Source of the DNA: Caprella mutica
Lineage: Eukaryota; Arthropoda; Malacostraca; Amphipoda; Caprellidae
Direction of reading: 5' to 3'
NCBI GenBank assembly: GCA_947561585.1
Contig: CANNZV010001814.1
Coordinates: 1 to 64,000 of the forward strand
Length of the DNA stretch: 64,000 nt
Part shown: piece by piece, positions 56,960 through 64,000 of the stretch
Layout of the letters: every line of letters begins with the position of its first letter
Position numbering within the stretch: position 1 is the first letter of the stretch
The notes under the pieces: generated by a model
Seen by the model: the letters and a program-made list of their open reading frames with translations, nothing else
Told to the model about the DNA's origin: nothing
Database searches by the model: none
Translations under genes and position numbers: made by a program

Positions 56960-57604
56960 GTATTTTGGAGTTATTAAAGTACTACGTATATAAGCATATT
57001 ATTAATAATATACAGTCTTTCATTGTTTGTGACTGTGATGAAAAAGTTTAGAGTCGTGCATTTATTAAATGTTTTAAAATCCATCCATAGCTTAACTCTC
57101 ACTCAGTATAGGTGAGTAATTAATAGATACTTAGACTTCTATAATTATTGTGCTACATTTAACAAACAGCAATTTTATGCTCTATGAAATATTTTTGGTA
57201 GTAGGGTACTAAGTTCCAAGTTACAATTTCGGACACGTCAGAAAAAAAATATTATAAATATAATTATTATTTAAGTTCTATTCTAATTGGTATCATGGAT
57301 ACCGATTGAAATAAAAGTTAAATAATGATTATTATATATAGTTTTTACGTGTTCAAAAATATGGAACCGCGCAATAACACGGAACTAACCCTAAAATAGG
57401 ACACGTTGAAGTTTTGAATCAATTGCTTCTAATAAACTCATCTGGATTATAATTTTAATGTTTTTTATTAGTTACCGTGAAATAATCACAAAAAATTGTC
57501 TCCGTTTTCTATGTCTACGAACGGTTCTTATTTCGAAACATGACTCGAAATAAGTTACCACTCTTACTAAAGTGAGTTGTACTTAAAGCGAGGCCTGCCT
57601 GTAA
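56960..57604. mobile_element. second copy of the Tigger-like element (reverse), truncated
   Basis: Reverse complement of 18760-19410: AAGCATATTATTAATAATAT, GTGATGAAAAAGTTTAGAG, GGTGAGTAATTAATAGATAC and the end TTAAAGCGAGGCCTGCCTG-TA. The end equivalent to 19411-19555 is absent. The nested palindromic MITE sits at 57202-57394. Confidence 0.8.
57202..57394. mobile_element. palindromic MITE nested in the second Tigger-like copy
   Basis: AGGGTACTAAGTTCCAAGTT at the left, GGAACCGCGCAATAACACGG AACTAACCCT at the right; core TCTAATTGGTATCATGGATA then CCGATTGAAATAAAAG. Confidence 0.85.
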
Positions 57605-57794
57605 TGTTAAATATGACCGTTCGAATTTCTCCTTCCGGTAATTTGAAAGAAAAAATTGCAAACTTCGTTCATAGAAGATGATTTTTTCAATAAATTGTTT
57701 ATTCTTCTTAATTTAAATGGAAAATACTTTTTTATCAATGGCTTAAATAAGTTGCATTGGTAATTAATTGTAAAAGGTTCATTTTCGAATTCAA

Positions 57795-58314
57795 TTTATT
57801 TAACCAATGCTAACAACAATCAAATTGCTTCGTAGAGCGCATACCTTCGCCACCGCTTATAAATGACCTTGACCATCCAATTTACCTTAAATATTAAAGG
57901 ACCTTGACCTTCCCAATCTAATTTCATGGTTCCTGGATATTGGCCAATCGTTTCACAAAATTTCATGCAATTTTGTTGAACAGTTTTTTTAGTTATGCTA
58001 ATAACAAGATAACAAATAACCTCGACCATAACATAACCTTCCGCAATTGAGCGAAGGTAATGAACCTTTCAGAAATAAAAATATCAATAATTTTGAAACT
58101 AATTTTTAGTGGAGGTTTCATATTTCAATGTTTACGAATTAATATTGTGACTAATAGATTTGTTTTCTTTATAAATTACAACAGTTTGGAGCTCAAGAAA
58201 CGCCAGCCTATCCCATTCACCCACCAAAATCAGACTCTAAAAAACGTAAGTTGTATAGAGGAGTTAATAAACAATGTGGTGATAACAAAAATATATTTAC
58301 TATTGGTAACAGTG
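57795..58314 (-). other. possible TANGO6 3'UTR
   Basis: First minus-strand AATAAA after the stop is at 57800-57795. A 3'UTR of about 0.5 kb would include part of the interspersed repeat. Confidence 0.3.
57800..58060. repeat. possible SINE/MITE-like interspersed repeat
   Basis: AAAATTTCATGCAATTTTGT TGAACAGTTTTTTTAGTTAT resembles a widespread arthropod repeat with TTTCATGAAAATCGGTT...GTTTTTGAGTTAT. ACCTTGACC is repeated three times, and GCATACCTTCGCC / GAGCGAAGGTAATG look like inverted ends. Lies in the 3' flank of TANGO6. Confidence 0.4.
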
Positions 58315-59601
58315 TTAGAAATCAATAGAAGGACGTTCAGTGAAGTAGATCTTGTTGTTAGTGTTCTGTGTGATGAACTCCTTCATGAAGTTGTCTATTT
58401 CGTCTAAAGCCAATCCAGCGTGTACCCTCACCACCTCATCTTCGTCAGTAGAAGATAGTGTCTTCAGTGCACGGTAGATGTCTCTGATTGCTTCCTTGAG
58501 TACAGCAATGATGTCGGAGCCAAGCCCTCTCAGAAGTAAAGTCACTAGTAACACAGCAGCTCTCCTAGGCTCTACACTATCATCACACTGAAGTACAGTA
58601 AGCACAGCTTGCAGTACAGCATTCAGGTCACTGTGCACTTCTTTCCCTAGCTCTTTGCAAAGTTCTCCAAGAGAAGACAGACATGCAGTTCGTACTAAAC
58701 ATTCAGGGTCAGATGCACCTTTTAGCAAAGTACTCATCAGTAAGTTCTTAAACCGCGCAAGATTTGGTACTAGTTTACGCACTGATCTCGTGATCGCTTC
58801 TGCTACCTTCGCCCTGTCCTCTGCTGTCCTGTGACCATTAAGTTCCTTACAAAGAACCTTGAGCGTATCTCGAGGATAAACTTGGCATAAAGAAGCCATT
58901 CCTTGAACAGCCATCAAGTATATATAAGAGTCTTCGTCTTTGAGGGTGTGTTGGAATAAGGAAAGGAGCTTGCTTTTATTAGCCAATGTTTCCTTGTCTC
59001 TGGCATCTAAAAGCCTGTAGAGGGATAGCAATCCATGTCCCTTTTCAGGGAGGATAGGTGAACACACCTCTTCCATAGCTTGTTTGTACGTGCTAGTGTG
59101 CGTGGCAGGTAAATCATTACAACTGTTCTCAGGAACATTCTGGAGAACTTGTTGTTCAGTATCAACCGCCATTGGGTTGTAAACGCTTCCGGTTTTAGGG
59201 AAACTAGATGGTTCTCTTTCGCATATTATTTCATTCTCGTCCTCCGAATCCTGTTCCAGTGATCTGAGAGGCTTCTGCACAGAAGAAGAGGGAGGAATCA
59301 CTTCCCTGTCAGCCTGTTCCTCCCTGATGAGGAGACCACCTTTTCTCTCTCCACTCACCCTCTCCTTCAGCTCCTCAAAGCTCCCCTTCTCCTGTTTGGT
59401 TCCTCTACTCTCTATCATCAACTGCAATTCTCTCACAAACTCAGTGAGGAGCTCATTGAGGTGCAGAGAGGTGTGAAGTGTGTTCAGAGGAGGGAGGAGG
59501 CTTTGCAACTCCTCCCAATCGGAAGAGCTGAGTTTCTTGCCAGTGTGGAGGGTTGTGATCAGATGTCGCATTAGCAGCAACTGATTCAGTAGAAGAGATT
59601 C
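58315..59601 (-). CDS. Tango6: TANGO6 last exon
   Basis: 428 codons plus TAA. ESLLLNQLLLMRHLITTLHT, then a helical region, the acidic linker, and the two RTP1-type helical-repeat blocks; ends ERPSIDF. G+C content is clearly higher than in surrounding DNA, as expected for a real exon here. Confidence 0.92.
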   Translation of the reverse strand, partial: ESLLLNQLLLMRHLITTLHTGKKLSSSDWEELQSLLPPLNTLHTSLHLNELLTEFVRELQLMIESRGTKQEKGSFEELKERVSGERKGGLLIREEQADREVIPPSSSVQKPLRSLEQDSEDENEIICEREPSSFPKTGSVYNPMAVDTEQQVLQNVPENSCNDLPATHTSTYKQAMEEVCSPILPEKGHGLLSLYRLLDARDKETLANKSKLLSLFQHTLKDEDSYIYLMAVQGMASLCQVYPRDTLKVLCKELNGHRTAEDRAKVAEAITRSVRKLVPNLARFKNLLMSTLLKGASDPECLVRTACLSSLGELCKELGKEVHSDLNAVLQAVLTVLQCDDSVEPRRAAVLLVTLLLRGLGSDIIAVLKEAIRDIYRALKTLSSTDEDEVVRVHAGLALDEIDNFMKEFITQNTNNKIYFTERPSIDF

Positions 59602-62355
59602 CTGAAAAAATAAAAAAGTGAGTTAATTGATATATAAATCACTTCGCCAAAATATTTTGGAGAATTTAATAAAACGTGTCGGAGTTATTGTAGCTACGTG
59701 TAACTGGTAAAGTATTCCTACCTATTAATTACATTGTGAGGGAACATTTAAATAAAAAACACTCGATAAACCCATCATGATAAGTACCTGTAAATTGCTA
59801 TAATAATAACAAAATTAAATGACCTTGAGCTATTTACTTTTACTGTCTGAATTCTCCATGATTCACTTTACGGTCTACATTTTTTTCGGATCGTAAAAGT
59901 ATCCAATGAACTGTATAAATGATTACCCAAATAGTTTAATTGCTTTACCTGCAGAGACTGGAGGTCAGAGTCTGTACAAGAGGCCTGAGTGACCTCCAAG
60001 AGACTGACTAGAAGAGGGATGGCGTCACTGAGGTCACTGAAAATGACCTCTATGAGCTCCTCTGGTAACTCTGACAGAAGAGAGCAACTGATGACCACGC
60101 GGTGAAACCTCGTGAAATTCTCCTCAACCTGAAAAGATATTGGTAATCTTTATTTGGAATGGGAAACTAGAAAAAGAGTTCTCTAGAAGGTAAGTTCAGA
60201 GTTCTCGAACAGTTTCACTTTTTCGATCACGCAAAAAATAATATTAACTGTTTATGCCCTAAGGATATTTTCCTTGAACGACTGGATAAACGCGTGTTCT
60301 TTTTCATATATTAGAGTAGGCTCCCCCCAACCTGACCGCTAACGTAACCATAGGTGTGTTATATCTCTTTAAATTTATAACATATAGCATTTTTATTAAT
60401 AAAATATTAAAGAAAATTTAAAAAAAAATGAATTAGGCTACTTAAATCAACTTTTTTTTAGCATCAGGGGGTTTATGTCCTGTCACCGTAATTGTGCAAG
60501 GCCAATTATAAAAAAACACATTGTTTAATATGCTTTCTTTACCTATATAGCTATTATAATTTTTTTTTTCACGCTCAAATTAATTCAGAACATAACAGGT
60601 TGAACTAAATTTTTAATTGGTATCCATGGTAGCTACCCGTATGTATCATGGCTACCAACTAAAATAACAGTCTACGATTATGTATATATTTCTGCGTAAT
60701 CTAAAACGTGGAACCGTCAAATGACTCTCACCTTCCCCTACAATTGAAGTGTTTATCTAACCTGATTCAGTGTGTCTTTATTTGGAGAAGTGACAGAGAA
60801 GTCAATGTAGTGAGGCAGGCTGTGTACCAGTCCCTTCACAGCTTTGTTGTTTTTCAGCTGAGTCAGCACTTTGATGATGGAACCTGATAGTTTGGAAACT
60901 TCTGCCAGGGACTTGGAACGCTCCTCCCATACTGTATTATCTGTTATTTCGCCAGATAAGAAGCCGTCTCTAACTGGTGGAATATCTGGCGATTGCTCCA
61001 AGCCTGTCATCACCAGTAGCGTCCTGACCAATTCTTTGGTGCTGGGGGTATTTGACAGGTATCTGCAATGAAATAAAAATGAACTTTCCTTAACGATAAC
61101 TATCCTAATTTAAGATTAATTTAATTAATCTAATCTTAAATATATAATCCACTTTATTTCAAACCAGATTCACTATGAACGTAGTTATCATACAGTAAAT
61201 CTTCTAATGTTATATACTGGCTTAAACTTTATGCAGCGTAAATATTATTCTATCTAATCAGGCATCCGGGCTACCGATACAAAAATATCTTAAAATTATC
61301 AATATTCCATATTGATTCACTTATATTTTTTAATTATATATTGCATTTAGAAATTAAAAGTAAAGTAATTTTCCGATAAGATACCGACACAGCCTTATTA
61401 TGTTGTTACTCTCTAAGCCCTAAGACGCATTATGTGTCCTCTCCAAGTTATGTATTTGAAGAAGCTTTTTTGAGACCTTTTCCCTAAACGATCGGGTGAA
61501 CTCGATGTATAATTTTTCATATTTTAGAGCACATGTGTACAGTTACTTACATTAGTTAAGTAATATTACAAAAGTATCACAAAAATAAAGGGCTAATATT
61601 CACGTTTCAACAGATTGTGAAAAATGCACTAGACTCACTTGACGATAAGACACAAGGCGTGGGTCTTAGAGGTAGAAGAAGCTGATGCAGAGGACACAAC
61701 CAGCAAAGGGCGCAGCACTGGCTTCAGCAGCTGAGATGCGCCTCCTCCAGCACACACAAATGTGTTGTACAGCACACTTACACATTTATCTGTGTTGTCA
61801 ACAGCACTGGAATAAGATAACACAGATTCCTTAAATAATATATAGACATAAATCAGAACAGAAGATGACCTCTTTTTGAATATAAAATGAACGAAAATAA
61901 TAAAAATTAGTGGACTCCTTTCTAGCTATATTATTTACATCGATCCAAAAATTTAATATTATTTATATTGAGATCCATTAGCTCCTTTAATGAAAATAGA
62001 TATGATATACATTTATTCTCCGTTAAATATTATTGGCTATATAAGTTTGTACATTATTAAAATGAGCAAACTTTATACAGCAACAAAATAAAGACTACTT
62101 AATTGAGTGGTGTTAAGATACCTAATTTCGAGAATAAACTTGATGAAAATTATTTTCAAATTGTCACCTTTTTCCCCAGAAGTCACTGTGTGTGTTGCTG
62201 TCTGTGAGAGAGAGTAGAGGCTGCAACAGTTGTACCCCAATGTACTGACTGCAGAGTGATGGGTTCTTCTCGTAGAGCAGTCCTATCGCCAGACTCAGCA
62301 CCCTCACTATGTTGCTCTGCCTCGTCACATCACTGCCCACCAGAATCTCCACCAT
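58315..62355 (-). CDS. Tango6: TANGO6 (transport and Golgi organisation 6 / RTP1-like), 3' part, 5 exons
   Basis: Helical-repeat protein; insect relatives were found in a Golgi-organisation screen, and yeast Rtp1 helps import RNA polymerase II. Exons 62168-62355, 61639-61806, 60762-61062, 59949-60128 and 58315-59601 join in frame (188+168+301+180+1287 bases) for 707 residues; vertebrate TANGO6 has about 1100, so the N-terminal third lies past 64000. Conserved blocks are SDFWGK, HALCLIVKYLSNTPSTKELV in the middle, and DEDSYIYLMAVQGMASLCQV with VYPRDTLKVL (RTP1 C-terminal domain 1) and ECLVRTACLSSLGELCKELG (domain 2) in the last exon. A charged, probably disordered linker (EDENEIICEREPSS) separates the two parts. 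Confidence 0.9.
59949..60128 (-). CDS. Tango6: TANGO6 exon
   Basis: 60 codons, VEENFTRFHRVVISCSLLSE through CTDSDLQSLQ, phase 0 at both ends. Acceptor TCTTTTCAG, donor GTAAAG. Confidence 0.9.
60189..60737. mobile_element. palindromic MITE with insertion, in a TANGO6 intron
   Basis: Left arm GGTAAGTTCAGAGTTCTCGA and CTTTTTCGATCACGC; core AATTGGTATCCATGG...TGGCTACCAACTAAAAT at 60616-60664; right arm TAATCTAAAACGTGGAACCG and GACTCTCACCTTCCCC. About 340 bp of unrelated sequence separates the left arm and core. Confidence 0.75.
60762..61062 (-). CDS. Tango6: TANGO6 exon
   Basis: YLSNTPSTKELVRTLLVMTG through SPNKDTLNQ; acceptor CATTGCAG, donor GTTAGA (non-consensus +3/+4 but in frame with the next exon). 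Confidence 0.88.
61639..61806 (-). CDS. Tango6: TANGO6 exon
   Basis: (S)AVDNTDKCVSVLYNTFVCAG...HALCLIVK; enters with one base completing AG|T and leaves with AA|A. Acceptor TTATTCCAG, donor GTGAGT. Confidence 0.9.
62168..62355 (-). CDS. Tango6: TANGO6 exon (first in window)
   Basis: MVEILVGSDVTRQSNIVRVL, SLAIGLLYEKNPSLCSQYI, HSDFWGK, phase 0 entry. Acceptor TCTTTTGCAG. A near-identical acceptor plus exon start lies 64 bases upstream (62405-62440). Confidence 0.9.
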
Positions 62356-62440
62356 CTGCAAAAGAGAAGAATTTTAGCATATTTCTATAGCGAGAAAAAA
62401 ACAACAGAATCTCTACCATCTGCAAGAGAAGAATTTTATT
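62341..62440 (-). repeat. tandem duplication of a splice acceptor and exon start
   Basis: CAGAATCTCCACCATCTGCA AAAGAGAAGAATTTTA at 62341-62376 is repeated as CAGAATCTCTACCATCTGCA AGAGAAGAATTTTA at 62405-62438. Each copy carries a TTCTCTT(TT)GCAG acceptor on the minus strand. Confidence 0.9.
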
Positions 62441-62589
62441 GAGAGAAATAAACACCGAGAAGTTTGAAATTAGTTTAACTAGACACCAATTTCTTTCTTC
62501 CTAATATGGTAGAATTGCGATCTTTGGATTTTAGTGGTAATGTAAGTTGTTACCTGGGGCTAAATAGTAGTACTGTAAGTAAGTTGTTA

Positions 62590-62770
62590 CCTGGCAGAGC
62601 TGGGCGTTCCGTAAGAATGTTCGCGAACCTTTATTCGCGAACCGGTTCGGACTGGAAAATGGGTTCTGACATTCGGATTCGGAACCTCTTCAAAAACGGT
62701 TCGGACTTCAGTGTTCGGAACGTCTTTTTCGCAAGTCCGAACCTCCGTACCCGGGGAAAACTGACTTGTT
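62590..62770. repeat. GTTCGGAAC-rich interspersed repeat
   Basis: Dense palindromic motifs: TTCGCGAA, GAACCGGTTC, GGTTCGGACT, ATTCGGATTCGGAAC, AAAACGGTTCGGAC. It starts CAGAGCTGGGCGTTCCG, like a repeat type seen in other insects (CAGAGCTGGGCA). The plus-strand frame over it is not considered coding. Confidence 0.55.
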
Positions 62771-64000
62771 CATTTAATTATTTTACGTTCTGAACATGTA
62801 CTGTACCTCTCGGCTACTATTATATACCTAGGTTTCTGCTTAACACTGAAGCGAAGAACATGCGTCTTTCTCCGCTCTTCTTCCATTACGTTATTCATCC
62901 TTTCTTGAATAGCGGTAAGTTTTATAATAATCTTAACAAGTTAATTCTTTAATAACGGATTATGTTCCCTCATATCTCAATTAAAATTGCTTGAAACATG
63001 TAGAACTATTGGTAAGGTTACAAACGTATATATTAGGTAACATTACATAACACCCTACCCTAGTACCTTAGCCGTTGGCTAACCAGTCCTCATGGAAAAA
63101 TAATAATAACTTAAATTCAAGACCGATTTTAAAGCTGTCTTTTCAATCGTTTAATTTTTCGCATAAATACATACGATTAGACAAAAACGAAGGTGACAAA
63201 TGGTAATATACTCATATTATGAGCATTAATTCAAATCTATAATAATCAGAGATCTTTCCAGGCATTAGATGCAAGAGTGCTTTTCAGTACATAATTAAGG
63301 GTGAATATTTCATTATAATCAGTTAACTGTAACTCTTATAGCGGCTTAGCGAGATCAAATATGTGCGAGAAAAGTTGCGCACACCAAGCTTCGTACAATA
63401 ACATCTTATAAATATTTGTTTCTTGTCTTAGCTTGTTACTTTTATTTTGAATGATAATTTTTTCTTTTGCTTTTACTAATGTAATAATGTATGAGTAAAT
63501 ATCAAATGAAGGTTTTTAAAAGAGAATATATTGAAATTACTCAAATAAGCAAACTTTTGACGGGTAAGTAGGTGAACAGATAATTTAAGATAAAGAATTC
63601 GGCTATTCGCTTTAAAATTGAATTGATTATAATTCATAGATAGGTATTATAATATTATATGTATATAAGTTTTAATATAACTTAGAGAAATATTCACAAT
63701 AATCTTCACTGTTTGACCTTTCTAATATATTGAATAAAAGAAAAAGTTAAGTAAATAGAGTATTGGAATACCGTATAACGTATTGTATCTATAGTACTTT
63801 CATATTCAAACAAAATGCAAAAACGTTTTATATCATCAGTTTTCTAGATCGGATTAATCAAAAATGTTGTAATATAAATGAAAATTTGAAAACTAATAGT
63901 AAAAACTTAAAAATTATTTAATTAGATAATTGGATACTTCAATATGGATACATTTTCTTGCATTGTTATGACGACAGAGTTGGTCTTAATTTTTCTTTGC
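62771..64000. other. TANGO6 intron, nothing recognised
   Basis: AT-rich; no further TANGO6 exon could be recognised on the minus strand, so the next upstream exon probably lies beyond the window. Confidence 0.5.

Noticed and set aside
62506..62793. 95-codon plus-strand frame
   Set aside because: Lies over a GTTCGGAAC-rich interspersed repeat.

Overview
The window is eukaryotic nuclear DNA, very AT-rich, with split genes and heavy loads of short non-autonomous DNA transposons and tandem repeats. Three gene families identify it as arthropod, almost certainly insect: an Argos (giant-lens) EGFR-ligand inhibitor, a Schnurri/HIVEP large zinc-finger protein and the 3' part of a TANGO6 (RTP1-like) gene. 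I would guess a hemimetabolous insect from the MITE load and long introns, but this is a weak inference.

All three genes lie on the minus strand. argos takes 1646-17499 in four phase-0 exons, with a 12 kb first intron full of MITEs, a decayed mariner-like copy and six tandem arrays. Then comes about 11 kb of intergenic DNA (17500-28699) with a pogo/Tigger-like element, several MITEs and a very homogeneous 85-bp array. schnurri takes 28886-36139 in eight coding exons (2073 codons plus stop) and a 5'UTR exon with its own splice acceptor at 36362. About 21 kb (36363-57800) has no recognisable protein gene but carries four large tandem arrays (30 bp, 21 bp, about 21/22 bp over 4.2 kb, and 15/21 bp over 2.4 kb), possible cis-regulatory DNA and a candidate remote first exon. 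TANGO6 takes 58315-62355 in five exons (707 codons) and is missing its N-terminal part, which should lie beyond position 64000.

Functionally, Argos is a secreted negative-feedback inhibitor of EGFR signalling and Schnurri is a nuclear cofactor of BMP/Dpp SMADs. TANGO6 is an ARM/HEAT-repeat protein linked to Golgi organisation and RNA polymerase II import. No operon-like relation is expected. Exon limits were set by GT/AG sites, by matching phase at every junction, and by fit to family sequences known to me.

The most interesting non-genic content is a system of related palindromic elements. A core reading TTGGTATCCATGATACC and its reverse complement recurs in at least seven places, inside foldback elements with different arms. 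At one site it appears to have seeded a 26-bp minisatellite. Another element has terminal inverted repeats that are themselves 16-bp tandem arrays. A Tigger-like MITE ends exactly at position +3 of the argos exon 3 splice donor. In TANGO6 a splice acceptor plus exon start is duplicated 64 bp upstream.
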